A stretch of 64,000 bases of DNA, taken from Pleionea sp. CnH1-48 (GTDB taxonomy: Bacteria; Pseudomonadota; Gammaproteobacteria; Enterobacterales; Kangiellaceae). Under the pieces are notes generated by a model. That model made no database searches. It saw only the letters and a list, made by a program, of their open reading frames with translations, and was not told the DNA's origin. Where the stretch lies: the NCBI RefSeq assembly GCF_024124665.1, contig NZ_JAMXSB010000001.1, positions 124,001 to 188,000 on the forward strand. The letters are read 5' to 3'. Both the position numbers and the translations under genes were made by a program. Shown in pieces: positions 30,096 through 37,626 of the stretch (positions are counted from its first letter, which is position 1; the number at the start of each line of letters is the position of its first letter).

Positions 30096-31064
30096 ATGCC
30101 AACTGCTAGACAGCATATCGTCGATTTTCACAATCCAGGCTTCTATCATTGCATCAGTCGATGCGTCCGTCGGGCTTACCTCTGTGGCCAAGACCCCGTC
30201 ACTCAACAATCCTTCGACCATCGCAAACACTGGATTGAACAACGCATTCACAATCTCTCTTCCATTTTCGCTGCCGACATCTACGGTTATGCTGTCATGT
30301 CTAACCACTATCACTTAGTCGTCCATATGGACCCTCAACGCCCTCTACAATGGTCTGACGAAGAAGTAGCTCAACGATGGCTATTGTTGTATCCAGGAAA
30401 AGAAAAACATCAAGAGCTTCGCTTCAATATGATTCTCGCAGATAAAGTCAAACTCAAAACCTACCGGGAACGGCTGGGCAATCTCTCCTGGCTCATGGCA
30501 GCCATCAACGAACCTCTGGCCCGTCGTTCTAACAAAGAAGACTTCTGTACAGGACGGTTTTGGGAGGGAAGATTTAAGTCTCAAGCGCTTTTAGACGAAG
30601 GCGCTATTCTGGCTTGTCTCGCCTATGTCGACCTCAACCCCATTCGAGCGGGACTTACTGAAAAACTGGAAGACTCTCTGCATACTTCCATTCGGTATCG
30701 CTTGCAGCAAATAAAAATGGCAAGCAGGGGTAGTAATCCTTGTCTCGACCAACCCTTACCTCCTGTCTTTCAATCAGAAAAACTCCCTCTACTTAGTACT
30801 TCACTGAAAGACTACCTACGGCTGGTAGAATGGACAGGACAAGCCATCACACATCCTGACAAAGCCGTGATCCCCAAAGACATTATTCCCCTTTTTGACA
30901 GGCTTAATATCCATCCTGATAGATGGATACCTCAAGTTGGACATAGCCCTTCACGATTCTATCGAGCCATTGGGAGTGTAAAAAGTCTTCGACGAAGAGC
31001 GAAGCAACTCTCGCAATACTGGATGAAGGGAATTAGGGCAGCCAGCATCTTATTTAATGCTTAA
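30096..31064 (+). CDS. REP-associated tyrosine transposase (RAYT, Y1_Tnp family)
   Basis: 322 aa. HUH endonuclease of the IS200/IS605-related Y1 family. The HUH motif is MSNHYHLVVHM (about residues 68-78), and the catalytic tyrosine is in CLAYVDLNPIRAGL (about 175-185). The N-terminal HCISRCVRRAYLC and CTGRFWEGRFKSQALL are characteristic of RAYTs. The protein is about 100 residues longer at the C-terminus than minimal RAYTs. No tnpB or classical IS ends are present. Such proteins move or maintain short palindromic repeats rather than themselves. The ribosome site AAGGAAGTAAC lies before ATG. Confidence 0.88.
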   Translation: MPTARQHIVDFHNPGFYHCISRCVRRAYLCGQDPVTQQSFDHRKHWIEQRIHNLSSIFAADIYGYAVMSNHYHLVVHMDPQRPLQWSDEEVAQRWLLLYPGKEKHQELRFNMILADKVKLKTYRERLGNLSWLMAAINEPLARRSNKEDFCTGRFWEGRFKSQALLDEGAILACLAYVDLNPIRAGLTEKLEDSLHTSIRYRLQQIKMASRGSNPCLDQPLPPVFQSEKLPLLSTSLKDYLRLVEWTGQAITHPDKAVIPKDIIPLFDRLNIHPDRWIPQVGHSPSRFYRAIGSVKSLRRRAKQLSQYWMKGIRAASILFNA

Positions 31065-31300
31065 CGAGCTAACTCTCGAGCACTCTTAACTCAGTCATCA
31101 TGCTCCATGAAGCAACAACCTGCCTGCAATCTGACTAAAAAGAACTTCGAACCTCCCAAAAAATGACTTCTGGTCTCAATGATACTTAAAGTATCAAACT
31201 GACTCAGCTTTAAGTGGCCCTCGATTCAACAATCAGTTCCATAGGGTTCAATTTACATCGAAGTTCCTTTGGAAGATAGCTATTACCGCCTCTGCTAACT

Positions 31301-31346
31301 TGGGTGTCTGGATTTTATTGTCTTGTTGGGTGTCCGGAGTTTATTG
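31301..31346 (+). repeat. two tandem 20-bp copies of TGGGTGTCYGGA-type repeat
   Basis: TGGGTGTCTGGATTTTATTG (31301-31320) and TGGGTGTCCGGAGTTTATTG (31327-31346) match at 18 of 20 positions. They lie downstream of the RAYT gene, with a related inverted motif on its other side (29960-29974). Probably the short repeats associated with this transposase. Confidence 0.6.
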
Positions 31347-31355
31347 TTTTGACAA

Positions 31356-31871
31356 TTAAAAGCGAACAGATTCATCCAGTAGCACACATAGTATGGCATC
31401 CTGTTCACCACAACAGCGAAATGCATGCTGACTGCCGGGCAGCTTAACAATCAAGTCCCCAGCTTGATATCGTGTACCGCTGTCTTCTTCTAACTCTCCT
31501 TGAATTAAGATCGACACTTCTCGTCCAATATGGTGATGATGAGGGAATTCGCAGCCGCACTTAAGATAAACCAAACCACACTCTTTACTTGCATCCCCAC
31601 CCTGAAAATGTCGATAAAAAATAGGATGACTCCCAAGCTTACGCCAATCTCCAACGGGCGCTAACGACTGACTTATGGACTCAATAGAATTCAACACTTG
31701 CTGCATCTTTTCTTCTGACAGTTCGAACAAGGAAGCCAGTCGATGTAAATAAGCAAAATAGGTCGCAGGCTCAGTGATAGAACTCAGCAGTCTCTCTTTA
31801 ACTTTTTTGCCAGAAGTCATTTTATGACTAATCGACATATTTTTGTTTTCTTGCCAAGAGGAATGTGTCAT
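31356..31871 (-). CDS. ChrR-like cupin anti-sigma factor (zinc site absent)
   Basis: 171 aa. C-terminal cupin domain (about residues 95-165) with putative metal ligands in CEFPHHHHIGREVSIL and PGSQHAFRC. The N-terminal part (about 20-75) is helical, as in anti-sigma domains of the ChrR family. The His/Cys residues that bind zinc in Rhodobacter ChrR are not seen. It overlaps the sigma gene by 4 bp (ATGA), the usual sigma/anti-sigma pairing. By family knowledge it holds the sigma factor inactive until an oxidative signal is sensed. The zinc-free form suggests a different release mechanism. Confidence 0.82.
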   Translation of the reverse strand: MTHSSWQENKNMSISHKMTSGKKVKERLLSSITEPATYFAYLHRLASLFELSEEKMQQVLNSIESISQSLAPVGDWRKLGSHPIFYRHFQGGDASKECGLVYLKCGCEFPHHHHIGREVSILIQGELEEDSGTRYQAGDLIVKLPGSQHAFRCCGEQDAILCVLLDESVRF

Positions 31872-32413
31872 GACTTCACCTCCACCATTACTTTCATTAA
31901 TCGACGCAGACCATTTAGAGCAGCAGATAGCCGAGACTTAACGGTTCCTACAGGTAAGTTACATTGCGAGGCAATTTCTTGATGAGTGAGTCCTTTTAAA
32001 TAACTTAGCTCAATCATCTTTTGTTGACTTACTGTTAATTTTCTAAGTGCTTTGGATACTTCTCTATTTTCAAGTAATGAGTTCATGTTTTTGTCAACTA
32101 TCGGCATAGAAAAATCGGAAGGCTCTCGTTTACTTTCTCGTAAATGCTTCAATGCTCGATACCGGTCAATGGCACGGCTTTTAGTGAGCATTACTAGCCA
32201 ACTGTTAAGACTGCCACGTTTTGCATCATAATGCCTGGCTTTATTCCAGACTTCCAAAAAAACATCATGAATAAGGTCTTCAGAATCTTCTCTATCACGT
32301 AAAATTGAACATGCAACAGAAAACAATCGCTCAGCATATATATCGTATAATTGGCTTAATGCCTGTTTATCCCCTTGCTTTACCCTTTCCATCACAATAA
32401 CTGAATCAATCAT
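31868..32413 (-). CDS. ECF-family RNA polymerase sigma factor
   Basis: 181 aa. Region 2 is visible (LYDIYAERLFSVACSIL, DSEDLIHDVFLEVWNKA), as is region 4 (LTVSQQKMIELSYLKGLTHQEIASQCNLPVGTVKSRLSAAL, in pieces). No extra domain. ATG 32413 is preceded by GGAG eight bases upstream. Paired with a cupin anti-sigma by a 4-bp overlap, so ECF11/ChrR-type regulation is likely. Divergent from the 224-residue unknown gene at 32636, which is a possible member of its regulon. Confidence 0.92.
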   Translation of the reverse strand: MIDSVIVMERVKQGDKQALSQLYDIYAERLFSVACSILRDREDSEDLIHDVFLEVWNKARHYDAKRGSLNSWLVMLTKSRAIDRYRALKHLRESKREPSDFSMPIVDKNMNSLLENREVSKALRKLTVSQQKMIELSYLKGLTHQEIASQCNLPVGTVKSRLSAALNGLRRLMKVMVEVKS

Positions 32414-32635
32414 TTAGTGTCTCCGTAGGCTGATGCATTATCTTTCGCATCGATATCTTCCTTTCTTTGTTATTACGTCCATGTTTTCAATACAGAGCTT
32501 CTAAACAAAAATAAATTATTCGAACTTTTTTTAAAGCTGCCCCGTATCAATAACACCGGTGCCTAAACAATCTGACTTTGGTAGCCACCGTTTTTCGCAA
32601 CACCAAACTTTAAGCATCCACTAAGGAGAAATACC

Positions 32636-33310
32636 ATGGAAACTCTATGCTGCGGCTCTCAACTTAAATTACCTAACGTAAAAACGGTATCCATCCCGGC
32701 CTCTGATATTATGGGTGAACTCGCTGCCAACCTGCCCGATTTCAGTTGGGGCAATCAAATGAATTTCGGTGACAAAGATCCAGTAGTTCATCGCTTGATA
32801 GGAGATGTTAACGGCGCTTCTTTCGATCATTTTAAAATGGTTTCTTTTAGTGAAAACGCATCCACAGAGGATTGGAGTGAGCGCAAATTTGTGGGGCAAA
32901 TTAATCAAGAAATGTTTGACTACACCATTGCTGTTAAACGACATGGTAATCAGGTAGAGGTCAGTACCACTATTCGCCAACCCGAGATCCCCGACACACC
33001 AAACATCTCATTTACTTTGGATCTCGAAAAGAATGCCGTTGTAAAATCCTGCCCAAATATTCTGGAGATTCCTGACGAGGAGGTGGCAAAACTTGATCCC
33101 ATTTCAACCATGGTTTTTCTGGCATCCAACGAGAAGCAGGAATATAACAAAGCCTGTTTGTTTGCAACCTTGGGGTTAACGTTTCTATCCTGCGGAGGAT
33201 TACTAATCGCGCCAGGGGTCGGCGTAGCAGCCTTTTTGCTCTGCGCAGGGCCTGCAACGGCAGCAGCTATTATTGGATGTAAAAAGAAGGTTTCAAAGAA
33301 AGCGGCATAA
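32636..33310 (+). CDS. unknown protein with Cys-containing hydrophobic C-terminal domain
   Basis: 224 aa. Good ribosome site AAGGAG. The N-terminal 165 residues are polar with a CC pair at positions 5-6 (METLCCGSQLKLP). The C-terminal segment (about 168-224) is strongly hydrophobic and rich in Gly and Ala, with four cysteines (KACLF, LSCGG, LLCAG, IGCKK), and ends in a basic tail KKKVSKKAA. This layout recalls bacteriocin precursors with a hydrophobic Cys-rich core, but no processing protease, immunity or transport gene is adjacent. It could equally be a membrane-tail protein. I do not recognise the family. It is divergent from the ECF sigma operon and followed by a terminator. Confidence 0.65.
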   Translation: METLCCGSQLKLPNVKTVSIPASDIMGELAANLPDFSWGNQMNFGDKDPVVHRLIGDVNGASFDHFKMVSFSENASTEDWSERKFVGQINQEMFDYTIAVKRHGNQVEVSTTIRQPEIPDTPNISFTLDLEKNAVVKSCPNILEIPDEEVAKLDPISTMVFLASNEKQEYNKACLFATLGLTFLSCGGLLIAPGVGVAAFLLCAGPATAAAIIGCKKKVSKKAA

Positions 33311-33318
33311 TAGAAGCA

Positions 33319-33347
33319 TCCCTCGGCTAGAGTTTCAGGCCGAGGGA
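33319..33347. terminator. bidirectional terminator hairpin
   Basis: TCCCTCGGC (33319-33327) / GCCGAGGGA (33339-33347), a perfect 9-bp stem with an 11-nt loop. It lies between two convergent genes. T runs are short on both sides. Confidence 0.6.
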
Positions 33348-33365
33348 ATAGCCATCTTACTCAAA

Positions 33366-34181
33366 CTAAACTTTAGGAGGACGACACTGAGGGTTAGCGC
33401 CCACGCCTCTTGCCTGGTGGTACAGTGGCATAACTTTAGAAAGCTGCTGGCTCAAACGCTCAATACGCGTTGCCTCTGACGGGTGAGTAGACATAAATTC
33501 AGGCACATTAGAGCCTTGAGACTGCTCAGCCATACGACGCCACAAGTTAACCGCCTCTTGAGGATTAAATCCTGCTTTAGCCATCATTTCTAATCCAATG
33601 GTGTCAGCCTCGCTCTCTTGGTCACGACTAAACTTTAACACCACCCCTTGTGTAGCAATACCGAGCGCGCTCATGGCCATATTCTTCTGAGTGCTTGGCT
33701 CACCCGCCAATACCGCCACCATCTGTAGCCCAGCTTGTGCTAAGGTCTGTTGGCTCATGCGCTCATTACCATGATCGGCCCATACGTGGCCAATTTCATG
33801 ACCCACGACCGCCGCCAGCTGACCAGACTTTTCTGCAACCTTAAGCATCCCGGTATGAATACCTATTTTTGCACCCGGCAAGGCAAAGGCGTTGGGCGTA
33901 TCGTCAGAAAACACTGAGACTTCCCAGTTTTCGCCACTTAATCCCGCTGGAATATGTTGCAATAACGCATCTGTGACGCAGCGAACATACTGGTTAACGC
34001 GTGCATCTTTAACCAGCTTGCCTTCGTTTTTCATAGAATCGTAAGCCGTTATACCCATTTGAGACATCTGCCCCTTAGAGTAAATAAGCATCTGCTTCCT
34101 ACCTGTAGGAGAAACAGCACAACTGGCTATCAGTAAAGACAAAATCGCAATGGTTATTATTGTGTAAACTTTATGACTCAT
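33366..34181 (-). CDS. M48-family metalloprotease lipoprotein (LoiP/YcaL-like)
   Basis: 271 aa from ATG 34181. A TTG 15 bases upstream is a weaker option. Lipoprotein signal peptide with lipobox LLIASCAVSP. The zinc site HEIGH lies in AAVVGHEIGHVWADHGNERMS, and the third ligand is in SRDQESEADTIGLEMMAKAGF. Typical of M48 proteases that handle outer-membrane or periplasmic protein quality control. The lipid anchor at C25-26 and lack of Lol avoidance (A at +2) suggest the outer membrane; this is inference. Confidence 0.92.
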   Translation of the reverse strand: MSHKVYTIITIAILSLLIASCAVSPTGRKQMLIYSKGQMSQMGITAYDSMKNEGKLVKDARVNQYVRCVTDALLQHIPAGLSGENWEVSVFSDDTPNAFALPGAKIGIHTGMLKVAEKSGQLAAVVGHEIGHVWADHGNERMSQQTLAQAGLQMVAVLAGEPSTQKNMAMSALGIATQGVVLKFSRDQESEADTIGLEMMAKAGFNPQEAVNLWRRMAEQSQGSNVPEFMSTHPSEATRIERLSQQLSKVMPLYHQARGVGANPQCRPPKV

Positions 34182-34343
34182 AAAATAAGCACCCAAATAA
34201 TCAATAAATCTGAGTGAAAGGATATTGAAACTGGTGGCAATTTAAAAGTGTTTTATGAAATAAGAATTATCTGAAGTGCAAAAACTAGAAGACATCAAGG
34301 ACAATAGCAACCTTATAAGTAAGATTGCTATTGCTTCACTCAA

Positions 34344-34904
34344 TTACGCCAAACGACGCTGATACATCCAACCCAACATTAATACAAACAGAATCCACAA
34401 AGAAGGCTCTGGCACAGCAGTATATTGGAAATTAGAAAGCTCAACATAAGAGGTCTCTGGGCCGTCAGAAATATAGCTCCAACCCATTGCAACAACATCA
34501 TTAGCAAATGCACTGAGATCAATGGTATAACTGCCAAAATAGCTTGTTCCCTGATGCTCGTAGGCCACCCACTCATCATACTGGCTTGAGCTCAACCACA
34601 AATCTTGCCATTGGTTATCAGTAAATACTCTAAAGCTTAAGATGTTCCTACCAAAGAACGGATTGCCATCATCCCCCTGAAAAAATAAGTCAAAAGATAA
34701 TGTAGCCCCAGTTCCGATACTAAAAGTATCCAAATACAAACTGGCAACAGGCGCGCTGTTTCCATCTAGAGTAAATACACCATTAGCATAACTGCCTCCC
34801 CCCGTTGTATTAAACTCAGAAGGGTCAATAGGTGTTGCCAAACCAGGCAAGCTCATCAGTAGTCCCATAGTTAACATTACATATCGTTTCCAACGTATTA
34901 TCAT
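34344..34904 (-). CDS. PEP-CTERM sorted extracellular protein
   Basis: 186 aa. Signal peptide (MIIRWKRYVMLTMGLLMSL...ATP). The C-terminal sorting signal is VPEPSLWILFVLMLGWMY followed by QRR, the PEP motif, hydrophobic helix and basic tail. The middle part is a secreted beta-rich domain with aromatic residues. Exosortase cleaves such proteins and they associate with exopolysaccharide. No exosortase gene is in the window. Start supported by AAGGAG six bases upstream. Second PEP-CTERM gene at 45653. Confidence 0.88.
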   Translation of the reverse strand: MIIRWKRYVMLTMGLLMSLPGLATPIDPSEFNTTGGGSYANGVFTLDGNSAPVASLYLDTFSIGTGATLSFDLFFQGDDGNPFFGRNILSFRVFTDNQWQDLWLSSSQYDEWVAYEHQGTSYFGSYTIDLSAFANDVVAMGWSYISDGPETSYVELSNFQYTAVPEPSLWILFVLMLGWMYQRRLA

Positions 34905-35053
34905 GTGATTCTCCTTGTATGATAGTTAAGGTCGTCTGACCCAATGGAAGTCTACTTAATTGGAGTTAAATGGAACAAGGAAATATGCCACTTTTTTCTC
35001 ATTACATTTCAATATGCAATTCACCATCCAGATTGGCCTAATAAAATCCCAAA

Positions 35054-35659
35054 CTACCTCCCTATGAACGACAAGGACATGAACTCTTTTAGTGCAAAAG
35101 TATGATATTTTACGGGATGCGATAACAAAGGCCGTTGCTCTCTTTGCGCGCTTAACTTCACTTGTTGCACATCATGTTGATTATCAGATACCAACACAAT
35201 GTTATGCTGAACACTTAAGTTTTTACGCCAACTCAGCGTATAAAGTGCATCAAACAAAGCCTCGTCAATACTTGAAGTGATGCCTCTCCTACCACTGGCC
35301 GCAATACGTGCCAATTGAGATTCCAACAAATTAGATTCCGAAGAAAAGTCAAAAGCCAATGTCGCAAACTGATCTTGCGAACTCCGATAAGCAACCAAAC
35401 CAATACGCGACAGAGGGAATGCCAATTGATACTGCTTAATCTGTTCTTTAACTTGATTCAGTTGACTTTGAGAAGCGCTGTTGGCATCAAGAACAAAAAC
35501 AATATCTCTACTTCCTTTGTAAGAAAGTGGTAGTTGAGTGTTCGGTATCACAGGCACTGATTGACGCACCGAAAGCCATGAGTCCGCGTAAGGATAAGCA
35601 ACGATAACAACAAAGGTCATCATCAATAATAGAACGGCTTTTTTTATTGGCTTTGACAT
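35054..35659 (-). CDS. VWA-like protein with degenerate MIDAS
   Basis: 201 aa. ATG 35659 has AGGAG eight bases upstream; two closer in-frame starts are less likely. One N-terminal hydrophobic helix (about 8-25) anchors it. The von Willebrand A-type fold is suggested by DIVFVLDANSASQSQ, RIGLVAYRSS and NIVLVSDNQHD. The metal motif DxSxS reads DANSA, and the TDG strand reads SDN, so metal binding is probably lost or altered. It is the last gene of the PspA operon (no gap to the membrane protein), implying a partner in envelope stress response. Function unknown. Confidence 0.72.
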   Translation of the reverse strand: MSKPIKKAVLLLMMTFVVIVAYPYADSWLSVRQSVPVIPNTQLPLSYKGSRDIVFVLDANSASQSQLNQVKEQIKQYQLAFPLSRIGLVAYRSSQDQFATLAFDFSSESNLLESQLARIAASGRRGITSSIDEALFDALYTLSWRKNLSVQHNIVLVSDNQHDVQQVKLSAQREQRPLLSHPVKYHTFALKEFMSLSFIGR

Positions 35660-35670
35660 ACTCATCACTC

Positions 35671-36234
35671 CTATGAACGTCGCATAATCGCAAGCAAAGA
35701 CTGCTCAGCTCGCACTCGAGCTTTATCAAACGCTTCATCAGACGTATTACCTAGTGCTCCATTTCTCGCTAAACCTTTTTGACCAGGAATAAATAAGAAC
35801 AAAGCCTGCACGATAAAGAAACACCAAACAGCGAGTGATATTTGCTGAGTATGAGCGAGCGTTGCAACCGCTAGAGCAAGAGCTGTAATCGACAATAAAA
35901 TATCAGCACAAAACGCGAGCCAGCGTCGATGAAAAAACAAGAATCGCGTAAAAGAAACCAGCCCTGTTAATCCTAGTACCAAAGCAAAAGTATCATTCCA
36001 GCCCCAACAAACAAGACAGATTACTAACCAAGCTGACAGTACAATCAGACTACCCGAACGATGTCGAGACTGACTGATTAGATACAACAAATAAAATAAT
36101 GCCAACAAACAAAATGTCGTTTCATAAACCAACAAAGGAGGAACAAATACTTTGAGTGTCCATACACTGAGTTGTGCAACAATAGCCAACACAAATCCCA
36201 CAAGAGCATGGGTCATAAATTGAGATGAACTCAT
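35671..36234 (-). CDS. multi-pass membrane protein of the PspA operon
   Basis: 187 aa. Five to six hydrophobic helices from about residue 7 to 150, and a short soluble C-terminus rich in Ala and Arg (ARVRAEQSLLAIMRRS). It overlaps the pspA-like gene upstream by 4 bp (ATGA), and the VWA-like gene starts 11 bp downstream, so the three are one transcriptional unit. No family recognised. A role as membrane anchor or sensor for the PspA-like protein is inferred from context. Confidence 0.7.
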   Translation of the reverse strand: MSSSQFMTHALVGFVLAIVAQLSVWTLKVFVPPLLVYETTFCLLALFYLLYLISQSRHRSGSLIVLSAWLVICLVCWGWNDTFALVLGLTGLVSFTRFLFFHRRWLAFCADILLSITALALAVATLAHTQQISLAVWCFFIVQALFLFIPGQKGLARNGALGNTSDEAFDKARVRAEQSLLAIMRRS

Positions 36235-36761
36235 GAGTTTGCCCTCTTTTGTTTCTCTTTCAAAAATGCGACTTCAATAGCATGAGCATCGAGTGCAACG
36301 CCAAGGTTCTCCGAGGTAACAGTTTCTTTGGCAGCTTCATCGACAAACACCTCAGCCTGTTGTTGCAGTTGACGATACTGCTGCTGCATCTCAGCAAGGC
36401 GCTTAACCAGTTCTTCCTGCTGGGCTTCACTCTCTTCTAGTTGCCGTAAGCCAGTTTGTAAGCGCAGTTCTGCAGTCAACTTACGCGCAACAATGTTCTT
36501 CGCCAGTTCATCTTGCTGTTGAGCAAAGCAAAGATCTAATTCCTCCTCATATCGAGACAATTCACTTCGCGTTGCTTCAATTTGTTTGTTCAAACGCAGG
36601 CAATCTTTCTCTAAAGATTGCTGTTTATGCAGCTGTTCTTGTATAACAGCGTCCATCTCTCTTAACGATTGTTGCAATAAAGCTTGAGGATCTTCAATGT
36701 GGTCAAGCATGGCATGCATGTCGGCCTTAAAGAGCGTTGATATTCGTCGTAACAGCGTCAT
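36231..36761 (-). CDS. PspA/IM30-family phage-shock-like protein
   Basis: 176 aa, shorter than E. coli PspA (222). N-terminal amphipathic helix MTLLRRISTLFKADMHAMLD and the ESCRT-III-like helical hairpin: DPQALLQQSLREMDAVIQEQ, a long coiled coil to about residue 135, and an end without the last helix. Members bind damaged membranes. The genes that normally accompany PspA (pspB, pspC, pspF) are absent. Instead it leads an operon with a membrane protein and a VWA-like protein, next to a two-component system transcribed away from it. Confidence 0.85.
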   Translation of the reverse strand: MTLLRRISTLFKADMHAMLDHIEDPQALLQQSLREMDAVIQEQLHKQQSLEKDCLRLNKQIEATRSELSRYEEELDLCFAQQQDELAKNIVARKLTAELRLQTGLRQLEESEAQQEELVKRLAEMQQQYRQLQQQAEVFVDEAAKETVTSENLGVALDAHAIEVAFLKEKQKRANS

Positions 36762-36906
36762 AAGTGGTAGTTCCTTAAATAGTCATGAGTAGACTTCACT
36801 ATAGATAAGTCGGCATAGCTGCTGTAGACTAAAAAGCGTAAAACCCCATTCGGATAATTTACATTAAGTTTACTTTTAACACTGTATGGATTGATAAACT
36901 GTCACC

Positions 36907-37617
36907 ATGACGACTAAAAAAGCCAAGCTCCTTATTGTTGAAGACGAAGTGGCCATCAGAACCGGCCTTATTGACCTGTTTGTTTACCATGGTTACGAGG
37001 TTGATGCTGCCGGTGATGGCAACGAAGGTTTGCGCAAAGCGCTATCAGGCCAGTACCACCTTATTTTGCTGGATGTGATGCTTCCTGGCATGAACGGCTA
37101 CGATATTTGCGAAAACATCAGGCAGCAGGATAAAGAGCAACCCATCATTATGCTCACCGCCAAAAACAGCGATGAAGAAATCGTACAAGGATTAACGTTG
37201 GGTGCCGATGACTATATAGCCAAGCCTTTTAGTGTGGCTCAGCTTAAGCTGCGTGTCGAAGCTGTATTACGTCGTTCACGTCAACTAGATAACGACAGCA
37301 ACCAATTAGAAATCGATAAAGAAACCGTCATCGATATCCAAAACCTGGCCCTCACAAAAGGTGATAACACACAGGTATTTACCCGACGAGAAGTCGAAGT
37401 ACTGCAATACCTTTATCAACACAAAGAGCGTCCTGTACCACGAGAAGAACTGCTCAATAAAGTTTGGGGGTACGACAAGCAACTGGATTTAGAAACCCGC
37501 ACCGTCGATATCCACATTGCCAAAATACGCCGAAAGATAGAAGACAACCCCAAAGATCCTCAGCGCTTGATCACTGTTCGAGGTGCTGGCTATCGTCTTT
37601 GTTGCCATGATGACTAG
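36907..37617 (+). CDS. OmpR-family response regulator
   Basis: 236 aa. Receiver domain with phosphoacceptor aspartate in LILLDVMLPGMNGYD (about residue 57), acidic pocket EDE near residue 13, T in MLTAKNS and K in IAKPFSV. C-terminal winged-helix domain with VLQYLYQHKERPVPREELL and TVDIHIAKIRRKIEDNP, followed by RGAGYRL. Paired with the kinase 9 bp downstream. Divergent from the PspA-like operon, which is a likely target. Confidence 0.93.
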   Translation: MTTKKAKLLIVEDEVAIRTGLIDLFVYHGYEVDAAGDGNEGLRKALSGQYHLILLDVMLPGMNGYDICENIRQQDKEQPIIMLTAKNSDEEIVQGLTLGADDYIAKPFSVAQLKLRVEAVLRRSRQLDNDSNQLEIDKETVIDIQNLALTKGDNTQVFTRREVEVLQYLYQHKERPVPREELLNKVWGYDKQLDLETRTVDIHIAKIRRKIEDNPKDPQRLITVRGAGYRLCCHDD

Positions 37618-37626
37618 GACCCTTTG

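Noticed and set aside
30096-31064. Full IS200/IS605 insertion sequence
   Set aside because: No tnpB and no clear element ends. The protein type and flanking short repeats fit RAYT instead.
36762-36906. Sigma-54 promoter in front of the PspA-like gene
   Set aside because: No TGGCAC-N5-TTGC pattern on the minus strand of this interval, unlike E. coli pspA.
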